Source of the DNA: Afipia sp.
GTDB taxonomy: Bacteria > Pseudomonadota > Alphaproteobacteria > Rhizobiales > Xanthobacteraceae
DNA length: 64,000 bases
Direction of reading: 5' to 3'
Assembly (NCBI GenBank): GCA_024508675.1
Contig: JANINQ010000003.1
Location: 409,382 to 473,381, forward strand
Shown in pieces: positions 50,536 to 59,411 of the stretch. A program made the position numbers and the translations under genes. The notes beneath the pieces are model-generated. The model ran no database searches. It worked only from the letters and a program-made list of their open reading frames with translations, and was not told the origin of the DNA. The stretch's first letter is position 1. Each line of letters starts with the position of its first letter.

Positions 50536-51771
50536 ATGACGCAGAAAGATTCTTTGAATCCCATATCCCTCACCCGGCGCGCTCTGCTCGGCTCCGCGCT
50601 CGGTGCAGGCGCGCTGATGGCGAGCCCGGTTCGCGCGCTTGCTGCCACGCCGCCCGGCTTCGATCAGTGGCGCGAAGGCTTCCGCGCCCGTGCGCTGGCA
50701 CGCGGCATTTCTGAGGGCACGTACATCCGCTGCCTCGCCCGCATCGAGCCGGACATGAGCGTGTTCCAGAAGATGCGAAAGCAGCCAGAATTTAACGAAC
50801 AGCTCTGGCAATATATCAACCGCCGCGTCTCGGACTGGCGGCTCGCCGCAGGCAAGGTCGCGCTCCAGAAGAACAGCGCCCTGTTCGCACGGATCGAGAA
50901 GGATTTCGGCGTCGAGCGCGGCACGCTGCTGGCGCTGTGGGGCGTCGAGACGGCCTACGGCGATCCGCTGGTGCAGCAAAACCATATGCGCCCGGTGTTT
51001 CCCTCCCTCGCCGCGCTGGCGTGGAACGAGCCACGCCGCAAAAGCTATTGGGAAACCGAACTCATCAATGCGCTGCGCATCGTCGACAAGCATTGGAGCA
51101 CGCCGGAAGAAATGCGCGGCTCGTGGGCCGGCGCGATGGGCCATACCCAATGGATGCCGGAAGTCTGGCTCAATGTCGGCTTCGACTATGACAGCGACGG
51201 CCGCGTGTCTCCCTTTGGGCGGCCGGACGACGCGCTCGGCTCCAGCGCGCGCTATCTCGTCAATCGCGGCAAGTATCGCCGCAGCGAGCATTGGGGCTAC
51301 GAGGTCAAGGGCGCCACTGGCGGCAGCGGCAGTAAATCCTACGCTCAATGGGCCGCCGCTGGCGTGACCCGTGCCGACGGCCAGGCGTTTCCCCGTCCGA
51401 ACGACAAGGCGCAGATCTGGACGCCTGTGCAAGGCGGCCCGTCGTTCCTGCTGGGACCGAACTTCTATGCAGTGAAGAGTTACAATCCGTCGATGAACTA
51501 CGCGCTCGCCATCGTGCATCTCGGCGATCGCATTCAGGGTGCAGGCCCGTTCATTCAGCCTTTCCCCGGCTCAGAGCGCGCACTAACGCTCGCTGAAATC
51601 CAGGAGGTGCAGACGCGCCTCACCAAGGCGGGATTCGACACCGGCGGCACCGATGGCCGCGTCGGCAACGACACCATGCAGGCGGTGCGCGATTTCCAGA
51701 CCAAGGCGGGGCTACTGCCTGCGGATGGCTACGCCGGCCTGAAGGTGCTGGCGCGGTTAAGGCAAATGTAG
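50536..51771 (+). CDS. Lytic murein transglycosylase (MltB type) with peptidoglycan-binding domain
   Basis: 411 residues. The N-terminus carries a twin-arginine-like signal (LTRRALLGSALGAGALMAS). The SLT_2 domain has the catalytic Glu in ALWGVETAYGDPL and AGAMGHTQWMPEVW. A C-terminal PG_binding_1 domain (LTLAEIQEVQTRLTKAGFDTGG...) occupies the last ~60 residues. It cleaves glycan strands to anhydro-muropeptides. There is no lipobox, so it is a soluble periplasmic form. A complex palindromic repeat follows the stop. Confidence 0.93.
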   Translation: MTQKDSLNPISLTRRALLGSALGAGALMASPVRALAATPPGFDQWREGFRARALARGISEGTYIRCLARIEPDMSVFQKMRKQPEFNEQLWQYINRRVSDWRLAAGKVALQKNSALFARIEKDFGVERGTLLALWGVETAYGDPLVQQNHMRPVFPSLAALAWNEPRRKSYWETELINALRIVDKHWSTPEEMRGSWAGAMGHTQWMPEVWLNVGFDYDSDGRVSPFGRPDDALGSSARYLVNRGKYRRSEHWGYEVKGATGGSGSKSYAQWAAAGVTRADGQAFPRPNDKAQIWTPVQGGPSFLLGPNFYAVKSYNPSMNYALAIVHLGDRIQGAGPFIQPFPGSERALTLAEIQEVQTRLTKAGFDTGGTDGRVGNDTMQAVRDFQTKAGLLPADGYAGLKVLARLRQM

Positions 51772-51777
51772 CGCTGT

Positions 51778-51866
51778 CATTCCGGACAGTCCGCATCGCG
51801 GACTAATCCGGAATCTCGCAGAGTTCATCGAGATTCCGGGTTCGCGCTTTGCGCGCCCCGGAATGA
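51778..51866. repeat. Complex palindromic repeat with nested stem-loops
   Basis: Outer arms TCATTCCGG (51778-51786) and CCGGAATGA (51858-51866) enclose inner hairpins AGTCCGC-ATC-GCGGACT, AATCTCG...CGAGATT and GCGC-TTT-GCGC. I recognise this element from many Bradyrhizobium/Rhodopseudomonas intergenic regions. It sits between convergent genes (transglycosylase and recJ) and could end transcription both ways. Confidence 0.85.
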
Positions 51867-51874
51867 CGATCAAT

Positions 51875-53716
51875 CTACCGAATAAAATTCGGCCCCGGAT
51901 CTGGCACCGCGACGTCCGTCACGCGCATCTGGACACGCTCGGAGCCTTGCCAGCGGTCCACGGTCAGCGATCCGGCGACATGCAGCATCTGGCCGCGATT
52001 TTCGATCAGCGCATTGCCGAGCTTCTGGCCGATGGAACGAAATGCGATGCCGTTGACGAAAGCGCCGTCGCCGGACTTGAAGCGCAGACGCAGATGCGCC
52101 TGCCCCACTTCATCGGCGTAAACAAGCTGATGTGACGGCAGCGCAATCAACGGCTCGGGATTTCCCGCGCCGAACGGTCCAGCCCGGTTGAGTGTCGAGA
52201 CAAAATCCGTGGTCACGGCGCGCGCGCTCACCGCGCCGTCGATGAACAACTCGTTGGCATGCCGCGCCTCGGTCACCGTCGCAGCCAGCGCCGCTTCCAC
52301 GAAGGCGCGAAACTCCGCGAGATTCTCCTTCTTCAGCGTGATGCCTGCAGCCATCGCGTGGCCGCCGCCCTTAAGCAGAATCCCTTCATGCACGGCTTCG
52401 CGCACCACCTTGCCGAGATCAACGCCCGGAATGGAACGGCCTGATCCGGTGCCGATGCCGCCGGGTTCGAGCGCGATGGCAAATGCGGGGCGCGAGAACT
52501 TCTCCTTCAGACGCGAAGCAACGAGGCCCACCACCCCGGGATGCCAGCCCTCGGAAGCCGTGACGATGACAGACCCCTTGTTATCAAGGCCGAGCGAGGC
52601 CAGCGCCTCCGCTTCGGCCTGCGCTTCCGCTTGTTGTTCAATGACCCGGCGCTCGGTGTTGAGGCGGTCGAGTTCGGCGGCGATGCGCGCGGCTTCCGAC
52701 ACATCGCCTTCCAGCAGCAGCCGCACACCGAGATCGGCGCGCCCGATGCGTCCGCCAGCATTGATGCGTGGCCCCAGCATGAAGCCGAGATGCCAGGCTT
52801 CCGGCGGACCGCTGAGCCTCGCCACATCCATCAACGCCGTGTGACCAATGTGATCGCGGCGGCGCAGTGCAATCAACCCTTTCGCCACAAAGGCCCGGTT
52901 TAGCCCCGTCAGCACGGCGACGTCAGCGACGGTGCCAAGCGCCACATGATGAAGCGCATCGAGCAGGTTGGGCTCGGGCCGGACATCGCTCCAGAAATTG
53001 CGGGCGCGCAATTCGCGGTTCACCGCCACCAGCGTCACGAACACAAGGCCGACAGCGGCGAGGTGCCCGAGACCCGAAAGATCATCAAGCCGGTTCGGAT
53101 TGACCAGCGCATCGACGACGGGAAGCTCGTCGCCGCATTGGTGATGATCGATCACCACGACGTCCATACCGAGGCGCTTGGCTTCCGCCAGCGGCTCGAT
53201 GCTGGTGGTGCCGCAATCGACCGTAATCAGCAGCGTCGCGCCCTTGTTGGCAAGACCGCGGACAGCTTCGACGTTCGGGCCATAGCCCTCGAAGATACGA
53301 TCCGGAATATGGATGAGAGGATCAAGTCCGCAATGACGCAGATGCCACGTCAGCAACGCCGCCGAGGTCGCGCCGTCCACGTCATAGTCGCCGAAGATCG
53401 CGACCTTCTCGCCGAGCGCAGCGGCATCCGCGATGCGCTTCGCCGCAGTTTCCATGTCCGTAACTGTGAGGGGATCGGGCAGCAGCTTGCGGATGGTCGG
53501 ATCGAGGAAATCCTCAACGGCATCGATGTCGATCCCGCGTCCGGCGATGATCCGCGACAGCATTTCCGGCACCTGATAGCGCTGCGCGATCGCCAGTGCC
53601 CGCGCCGTGCCGCGCGGATCGAGCCGGTCGCGCCACACGCGGCCCGTCGCGGACCGCTCCACACCCAGAAAGGCGGGGCCATTCTCAACAGGCAATGCGG
53701 ATGCAGGGAGCGTCAT
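51875..53716 (-). CDS. recJ: Single-stranded-DNA-specific exonuclease RecJ
   Basis: 613 residues from ATG 53716. The DHH phosphoesterase motifs are FGDYDVDGATSAA (motif I), TVDCGTTS and VIDHHQCGDELP (the DHH itself). The DHHA1 domain has LKGGGHAMAAGITL, and an OB-fold end binds DNA. It is a 5'-3' ssDNA exonuclease for recombination and mismatch repair. First of a leftward chain of conserved genes when read from hom down, though gaps suggest separate promoters. Confidence 0.96.
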   Translation of the reverse strand: MTLPASALPVENGPAFLGVERSATGRVWRDRLDPRGTARALAIAQRYQVPEMLSRIIAGRGIDIDAVEDFLDPTIRKLLPDPLTVTDMETAAKRIADAAALGEKVAIFGDYDVDGATSAALLTWHLRHCGLDPLIHIPDRIFEGYGPNVEAVRGLANKGATLLITVDCGTTSIEPLAEAKRLGMDVVVIDHHQCGDELPVVDALVNPNRLDDLSGLGHLAAVGLVFVTLVAVNRELRARNFWSDVRPEPNLLDALHHVALGTVADVAVLTGLNRAFVAKGLIALRRRDHIGHTALMDVARLSGPPEAWHLGFMLGPRINAGGRIGRADLGVRLLLEGDVSEAARIAAELDRLNTERRVIEQQAEAQAEAEALASLGLDNKGSVIVTASEGWHPGVVGLVASRLKEKFSRPAFAIALEPGGIGTGSGRSIPGVDLGKVVREAVHEGILLKGGGHAMAAGITLKKENLAEFRAFVEAALAATVTEARHANELFIDGAVSARAVTTDFVSTLNRAGPFGAGNPEPLIALPSHQLVYADEVGQAHLRLRFKSGDGAFVNGIAFRSIGQKLGNALIENRGQMLHVAGSLTVDRWQGSERVQMRVTDVAVPDPGPNFIR

Positions 53717-53774
53717 GATGCCTTCCGCAGGTAAGCACGCGGCACGCGGTGTTCAATGATTCGCCAGAACGAGC

Positions 53775-54485
53775 CTAGCAGCCGAGTTTGCTGGCCAGAT
53801 CGTTGAAATCGGCGACCACGTAATCCCAGTTACCATCGGCCTTGAAATCACGGTTCTGATGCGGACCGTACTCAGTGACGCGCGGCACGAATGTCGTTTT
53901 CAGGCCGAGCGCCTGCGCTGCAGCGAGATCGTTGTTATGCGCGGCCACCATCATCACCTGCCCCGGCGCGAGGCCAAGAATCTTCGCTGCGCCCAAGTAC
54001 GTCTCGGCGTCAGGCTTGTAATGCCGGAACACCTCGGCGCTCAGCACCAGATCCCATGGCAGGCCGGCATACTTCGCCATGTTGGTGAGCAGCGCGACAT
54101 TTCCGTTCGACAGTGGGCTGATGATGAACTTCGTCTTCAGCCGGGTCAGGCCGCTGACGCTGTCAGGCCACGGATTGAGGCTGTGCCAGCCCCTGGTCAG
54201 ATAGTCGAAATCCGCCGATGTCAGTCCGGTGATGCCGAGCTTTGCAGCCAATGGCTCGATCGACTGGCGCTGCAAGTCGTCGAGAATGACGAAATCGCTT
54301 TCCGGACGCTTACGGACCTCGTCCATCGACGGCATGTACGCAGCGCGCCACCCATCGACCAGCGCCGTCCAGTCGCCCTTAATGCCCTTCTTGGCCGCCC
54401 ATGCCGTGAAGTTATCGATCAGGCTGGTACGCCAGTCGACGACAGTTCCGAATACATCGAACACCAGAGCCTTGATCTCGGACAT
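53775..54485 (-). CDS. HAD hydrolase, haloacid dehalogenase type II-like
   Basis: 236 residues. KALVFDVFGTVVDWRTSLI carries the nucleophile Asp; ISPLSNGNVALLTNMAKYAGLPWD and VMMVAAHNNDLAAAQALGL are the Ser and acidic motifs of the type II (L-2-haloacid dehalogenase) group. These remove halide from short haloacids, but many members have other or unknown substrates. Start ATG 54485. The GNAT gene lies 9 bases upstream, so they share a transcript. Confidence 0.88.
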   Translation of the reverse strand: MSEIKALVFDVFGTVVDWRTSLIDNFTAWAAKKGIKGDWTALVDGWRAAYMPSMDEVRKRPESDFVILDDLQRQSIEPLAAKLGITGLTSADFDYLTRGWHSLNPWPDSVSGLTRLKTKFIISPLSNGNVALLTNMAKYAGLPWDLVLSAEVFRHYKPDAETYLGAAKILGLAPGQVMMVAAHNNDLAAAQALGLKTTFVPRVTEYGPHQNRDFKADGNWDYVVADFNDLASKLGC

Positions 54486-54494
54486 CGGACTTCC

Positions 54495-54944
54495 TCAGAA
54501 AATCTTGCGGTACTGCATGAAGCCCGAGCGGTCGGCCACTTCATCGTACAGAATCTGCGCACGCGCATTCTCGAACTGCGTCAGCCAGTGAACCCGGCTC
54601 GCCCCTGCCGCCTTCGCCTTCTCGTAGACGGCATCGATCAGCTTGCGGCCGACGCCGTGGCCACGCGCGCCTTCGTTCACGAACAGGTCCTGCAGATAGC
54701 AGTAGTTGCCGACGGTCCAGCACGAGCGGTGATAGAGAAAATGGACGATGCCGGTCAGCCTGTCGTCAACGAACGCGCCGAGCACATACATCGGCTCCGC
54801 GTCGTCATGAAACCGCTGCCACGTCGTGGCCGTGGTCTCGTTCGAAACGGTGGACTTGTAGAATTTAAGATAGCCCTGCCAGAGTGGCTCCCACGCCTCG
54901 CGCTCATCCATGCGAAGGGGCCGGATGACAACGCGATCGGTCAT
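54495..54944 (-). CDS. GNAT-family N-acetyltransferase
   Basis: 149 residues. VVIRPLRMDEREAWEPLWQGY opens the fold; LQDLFVNEGARGHGVGRKLIDAVYEKAK is the acetyl-CoA pyrophosphate loop (RGHGVGR), and HWLTQFENARAQILYDEVADRSGFMQY is the usual C-terminal part. It acetylates an amine; the substrate is unknown. Start ATG 54944, 13 bases past the glpX stop. Confidence 0.9.
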   Translation of the reverse strand: MTDRVVIRPLRMDEREAWEPLWQGYLKFYKSTVSNETTATTWQRFHDDAEPMYVLGAFVDDRLTGIVHFLYHRSCWTVGNYCYLQDLFVNEGARGHGVGRKLIDAVYEKAKAAGASRVHWLTQFENARAQILYDEVADRSGFMQYRKIF

Positions 54945-54957
54945 GGGATTATCCTGC

Positions 54958-55956
54958 TCAATCGAGGTGGAATTTCTCGAACTGGCGATGCTCGCCCTTG
55001 ATGATGCGAACCGTGCCGGTGACGGAACGCATCACGACGGTTTCGGTCTCGATCACGTTCTTGCGGAACTTGACGCCGGAGAGCAGCGAGCCGTCGGTCA
55101 CGCCGGTCGCGGCGAACAGGCAGTCGCCGCGCGCCATGTCCTCGATGCCGTAGACCATATTGTGATCGCTGATGCCCATCTTGGTGGCACGTTCGCGCTT
55201 CTCGGCGGTATCGAGAATGAGACGGCACTGCATCTGGCCGCCGATGCAGCGCAGAGCGGCTGCAGCCAGCACGCCCTCGGGTGCGCCGCCGGTGCCCATG
55301 TAGATATCGACGCCGGTGTTGTCGGGATCGGCGGTGTGGATCACGCCGGCAACGTCACCATCGGTGATCAGGCGCACGGCGGCGCCGGTCGAACGGATCG
55401 CGTTGATGATGTCTGCGTGGCGTGGACGATCCAGCACCAGCGCGGTAATGGCGGACGGATGTACGTCCTTGGCGCGGGCCAGACGGCGGATGTTCTCAGC
55501 CGGCGGCGCATCGAGATCGACCACATGCTTCGGATAGCCCGGTCCCACTGCAATCTTCTGCATGTAGACGTCGGGCGCATTCAGCAGCGTACCGCCTTCC
55601 GCCATCGCCATAGTAGCAATCGCACCCGGCATATTCTTGGCGCACAGCGTGGTACCTTCCAGCGGGTCCACCGCGATGTCGACCTCAGGACCTGCGTCCG
55701 AGCCGACCTTCTCGCCGATGAACAGCATCGGCGCTTCGTCGCGCTCGCCCTCGCCGATCACCACCGTGCCCTGGATCGGAATCTTGTTGAGTTCGCGGCG
55801 CATCGCGTCCACCGCCGCCTGATCGGCGGCCTTCTCGTTGCCGTGGCCTCTCAGGCGCGCCGCGGAAACCGCAGCACGTTCAGTCACGCGAACGATTTCG
55901 AGTGTGAGAATGCGTTCCAGCAGAAGCTGCGGCGGAACGGAAATCGTAACGGACAT
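54958..55956 (-). CDS. glpX: Class II fructose-1,6-bisphosphatase
   Basis: 332 residues. GHGNEKAADQAAVDAMRREL, VVIGEGERDEAPMLFIGE (metal site) and VDPLEGTTLCAKNMPGAIA are the GlpX signature, and the MGTGGAPEGVLAAAALR loop binds phosphate. It removes the 1-phosphate from fructose-1,6-bisphosphate in gluconeogenesis and, in some relatives, the Calvin cycle. Start ATG 55956; 51 bp after hom. Confidence 0.95.
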   Translation of the reverse strand: MSVTISVPPQLLLERILTLEIVRVTERAAVSAARLRGHGNEKAADQAAVDAMRRELNKIPIQGTVVIGEGERDEAPMLFIGEKVGSDAGPEVDIAVDPLEGTTLCAKNMPGAIATMAMAEGGTLLNAPDVYMQKIAVGPGYPKHVVDLDAPPAENIRRLARAKDVHPSAITALVLDRPRHADIINAIRSTGAAVRLITDGDVAGVIHTADPDNTGVDIYMGTGGAPEGVLAAAALRCIGGQMQCRLILDTAEKRERATKMGISDHNMVYGIEDMARGDCLFAATGVTDGSLLSGVKFRKNVIETETVVMRSVTGTVRIIKGEHRQFEKFHLD

Positions 55957-56007
55957 AGGCTAACTCCCAAGACAACAAGTGGCGACGGGACGGGGTGACC
56001 GGTCCTG

Positions 56008-57330
56008 TCAGTTCTTTTCGATCCGGATCACCTGCGGACGGCCGGTGATCACCCGATCCTGCTGGACGGCATGCAAGGCGCGGCGAACCGCATCCTCAGT
56101 GGTGGCGTAGGTAATGAGAATGACAGGCACCGGCGAAGGCTTGCCGCGCGTCTTCCCGGGTTCGGCCACGCCATCAGGATGACGCTGCACGATCGATTCA
56201 ATGGAAATCTTCTGTTCGGCCAGTCGTGTGGCAATCGTCGCCGCCGTTCCAGCGAGATCACGCGCCATCAGGCGAATGTAGTAACCGCCTTCATGACGCT
56301 TCATCGGCGCCTTGGTCGTTGTCTTCAGCTTCTCGACAGGACGTCCGAAGGGTGCTGCACGAATGCCGCGCGCCACATCCGCGATGTCGGCGAGCACAGC
56401 CGAAGCTGTTGCAGCACCACCCGCACCGGGACCGACCAGCGTGATTGGCGGAATGCCCTCACCGTCGATGGTGACGGCGTTGGTGACGTCCATCACCTGC
56501 GCAATCGACGACGAGCGCGGCACCATGGTCGGATGCACGCGCTGCTCGATACCGGAGTCGGTCTTCACCGCAACGCCCAGCAGCTTCACGCGGTAGCCAA
56601 GCTCCTCGGCGGCGCGCAAATCTTCCGGCGCAATCGACGAGATGCCTTCCACGTAAACCGCGCTCTGGTTGACCTTGGTGCCGAAGGCAAGGCTCGCGAG
56701 AATGGCGAGCTTCTGCGCGGTGTCGTGTCCGTCGACATCGAATGACGGATTGGCTTCGGCGTAGCCAAGCCGCTGCGCATCCTTGAGGCATTCGGCGAAC
56801 GACAGCCCTTCACGCTCCATCCGCGTCAGGATGTAATTGCAGGTGCCGTTGAGAATGCCATAGACGCGCGTGATACCGGTTCCGGCAAGACCTTCGCGCA
56901 ATGTCTTGATAACGGGAATGGCCGCGCCGACCGCGGCCTCATAGTTCAGCGCGCCGCCGTGCTTCTCGGCCAGCGCCGCAAGCCGCGAACCGTGCTTGGC
57001 GATCAGCGCTTTGTTCGCGGTAACAACGGACTTGCCGTTCCGCAGCGCCGCCTCGATGGCCGACAACGCAGGTTCGCCAGCGCCACCCATCAGTTCGACA
57101 AAGCAGTCGATCCGCGGATCGTTCGCTAGTGCCAGCGGGTTTCTGGCCCAGTCGATCCCGCGCAGGTCGAGACCGCGCTTTTTGACCTTGGAACGGGCTG
57201 AAACCGCGACAACCTTGACGCCACGGCCACAACGCGCGGACAGCGCCCTGCTCTGACTTTCGATCAGGCGGACTACCTCGGCACCCACGGTGCCGAGGCC
57301 CGCGATACCCACCTTGAGGGGTGCGACCAT
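56008..57330 (-). CDS. hom: Homoserine dehydrogenase
   Basis: 440 residues from ATG 57330. The NAD(P) site is VGIAGLGTVGAEVVRLI, the core has NGTCNYILTRME, AEANPSFDVDGHDTAQKLAILA and GAGGAATASAVLADI, and a C-terminal ACT domain (RLMARDLAGTAATIATRLAEQ) likely gives feedback inhibition by threonine. It reduces aspartate semialdehyde to homoserine. The aminotransferase is 82 bp upstream on the same strand. Confidence 0.96.
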   Translation of the reverse strand: MVAPLKVGIAGLGTVGAEVVRLIESQSRALSARCGRGVKVVAVSARSKVKKRGLDLRGIDWARNPLALANDPRIDCFVELMGGAGEPALSAIEAALRNGKSVVTANKALIAKHGSRLAALAEKHGGALNYEAAVGAAIPVIKTLREGLAGTGITRVYGILNGTCNYILTRMEREGLSFAECLKDAQRLGYAEANPSFDVDGHDTAQKLAILASLAFGTKVNQSAVYVEGISSIAPEDLRAAEELGYRVKLLGVAVKTDSGIEQRVHPTMVPRSSSIAQVMDVTNAVTIDGEGIPPITLVGPGAGGAATASAVLADIADVARGIRAAPFGRPVEKLKTTTKAPMKRHEGGYYIRLMARDLAGTAATIATRLAEQKISIESIVQRHPDGVAEPGKTRGKPSPVPVILITYATTEDAVRRALHAVQQDRVITGRPQVIRIEKN

Positions 57331-57412
57331 CTTACTGAAAACCTGCCGGAAAACCCTAGTAAACGAGGCGTGACGGGTCCGGAAAGCGGCGAGCCGCTTT
57401 CCGGGGTCATAC

Positions 57413-58630
57413 CTACCGCCGATTGGCGAGCGGAACCACGTTGTGCAACGATTCAACGCCAGTTTCAAGGAAACGCCGGATATTGCGGGCGGCCTGACGG
57501 ATTCGTTGCTCGTTTTCCACCATTGCGATGCGGACGTAGCCCTCGCCGTGCTCGCCGAAGGCGACGCCGGGCGATACCACCACACCGGACTTCTCGACCA
57601 TCAGGGTCGCGAAGGCCATGCTGCCCACATCGCGGAACTTTTCCGGCAGCGGGGCCCAGGCAAACATCGACGCTGCGGGCGGCGGAATATCCCAGCCCGC
57701 ACGGCCGAAGGTCTCCACCAGCACATCGCGGCGCTTGCGGTAAATGTCGCGGACTTCCTTGATGCAGTCCTGCGGTCCGTTGAGCGCCGCAGTAGCCGCG
57801 ACCTGAACCGGCGTGAATGCACCGTAATCGAGATAGGATTTCACGCGGGTCAGCGCCGCGATGATCCGCTCGTTGCCGACGGCAAAGCCCATGCGCCACC
57901 CGGCCATCGAAAACGTCTTCGACATCGAGGTGAATTCCACCGTCACGTCGATCGCGCCCGGCACCTGCAACACCGACGGCGGCGGCTCGTCGTTGAAATA
58001 CAGTTCCGCGTAGGCCAGATCGGAGAGAATGAAGATCTCGTGCTTCTTCGCGAAGGCCACCAGATCTTTGTAGAAATCCAGTGACGCCACATAGGCCGTC
58101 GGATTCGACGGATAGCACGCGATCATCGCAATCGGCTTGGGGATTGAATGAATGATCGCCTTCTCGAGCGCGCTGAACAGTTCGGGGGTCGGCTCGGCAG
58201 GCACGGAGCGGACAACACCGCCCGCCATCAGAAAGCCGAAGGCATGGATCGGATAGCTCGGATTGGGCACCAGCACGACATCGCCCGGCGACGTGATCGC
58301 CTGCGCGACGTTGGCAAAGCCTTCCTTCGAGCCGAGGGTCGCGACGACCTGGGTTTCCGGATTCAGTTTCACGCCAAAGCGGCGCTCGTAATAGGCCGCC
58401 TGGGCGCGGCGCAGGCCGGTGATGCCCTTCGACGCCGAATAGCGGTCGGTGCGCGGCTTGCCGAGGGTCTCCTTGAGCTTCTCGATCACATGCGGCGGGG
58501 TCGGCAGGTCCGGATTACCCATGCCCATATCAATGATGTCGGCCCCGGCGTTCCGCGCGGCCGCCTTGGCCCGATTGACCTGTTCGAACACATAAGGCGG
58601 CAGACGGCGGATACGGTAAAACTCTTCCAT
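57413..58630 (-). CDS. Aminotransferase class I/II, LL-diaminopimelate/alanine-type
   Basis: 405 residues. IIDMGMGNPDLPTPPHVIEKL opens the fold type I domain; IACYPSNPTAYVASLD, LSDLAYAELYF and the PLP lysine in FTSMSKTFSMAGWRMGFAVGN are clear. It matches AlaC/DapL-like proteins annotated as LL-diaminopimelate aminotransferase in many alphaproteobacteria. Given hom next door, amino acid synthesis (alanine or lysine/threonine branch) is likely, but the keto acid is not fixed by sequence. Confidence 0.9.
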   Translation of the reverse strand: MEEFYRIRRLPPYVFEQVNRAKAAARNAGADIIDMGMGNPDLPTPPHVIEKLKETLGKPRTDRYSASKGITGLRRAQAAYYERRFGVKLNPETQVVATLGSKEGFANVAQAITSPGDVVLVPNPSYPIHAFGFLMAGGVVRSVPAEPTPELFSALEKAIIHSIPKPIAMIACYPSNPTAYVASLDFYKDLVAFAKKHEIFILSDLAYAELYFNDEPPPSVLQVPGAIDVTVEFTSMSKTFSMAGWRMGFAVGNERIIAALTRVKSYLDYGAFTPVQVAATAALNGPQDCIKEVRDIYRKRRDVLVETFGRAGWDIPPPAASMFAWAPLPEKFRDVGSMAFATLMVEKSGVVVSPGVAFGEHGEGYVRIAMVENEQRIRQAARNIRRFLETGVESLHNVVPLANRR

Positions 58631-58842
58631 GGGTCGGGGCTCCGGGAGCCGGCAAAACCGGCGATAACGACAGATCAGTAACGTGTTTTGGGCCGAAGTG
58701 GAAATCGACCCGAGGGTTAGAAGACGCGGAATTTCAGCATATTACGCGGATTCGAACGCAATGCGGTGATGCTCCGCGCAGAATTTGTATTTTTGCGATT
58801 GAATCGTGGTCTTTTTAGCACCGCCTGCAGTTGCAGCGAAGC

Positions 58843-59130
58843 TTAATTGCTGCGGCGCTGGGCAGCCTTTGTGCCGGACGCCTGGCGGTCGCGGGCCGCG
58901 AGCAATTCCTTTTCCAGCTTCTCCTGCTGGTCCTTATCGAGCACCGTCTCCTGCCGGGGGGCCGGGACGTCATGGACAGGAAGATATTCTCCGGGGGTCG
59001 CCGGACGCGGCGGCGTATTGGCGGGAAGCCCCATCAGCGGCGCATCGGCAATCTGGCTCGCACAACCACCCAGCACGAGGCCAAGCAGCAATACGCCGGC
59101 CAAAGCCGGTGATCGCCAGACCCATGGCAT
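58843..59130 (-). CDS. Hypothetical lipoprotein
   Basis: 95 residues from ATG 59130. The lipobox LVLGGC follows a hydrophobic stretch (ALAGVLLLGLVLGGCAS), marking an outer- or inner-membrane lipoprotein. The rest is Pro-rich (PANTPPRPATPGEYLPV) with a charged helical tail (DKDQQEKLEKELLAARDR). Not recognised beyond a general rhizobial lipoprotein. An upstream start at 59175 is less likely. Confidence 0.75.
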   Translation of the reverse strand: MPWVWRSPALAGVLLLGLVLGGCASQIADAPLMGLPANTPPRPATPGEYLPVHDVPAPRQETVLDKDQQEKLEKELLAARDRQASGTKAAQRRSN

Positions 59131-59411
59131 GTGGCATCGCACGGAAATGATCCTGTCCTCTGTTTCAATCGGCACGATTCCTGCTCGGTGATCGCACAGA
59201 CTGAGGCGAACCAGCGCAGGCGGCGAGCGTTACCCCCGCGTCATGTTCGCGCGGGAGCAGATCGTGTTCATGAGGCCCTAATGTGACCGAAGTATTAATC
59301 ATGCCGCAACGCAGCACATCGAAATCACAACGCCGATCCGAACTATGCCATGATGATCATGCGAACTTGTCTGGTTCGCAGCAGACCGAAACGAGAGTTC
59401 AGAAGTAAGCG

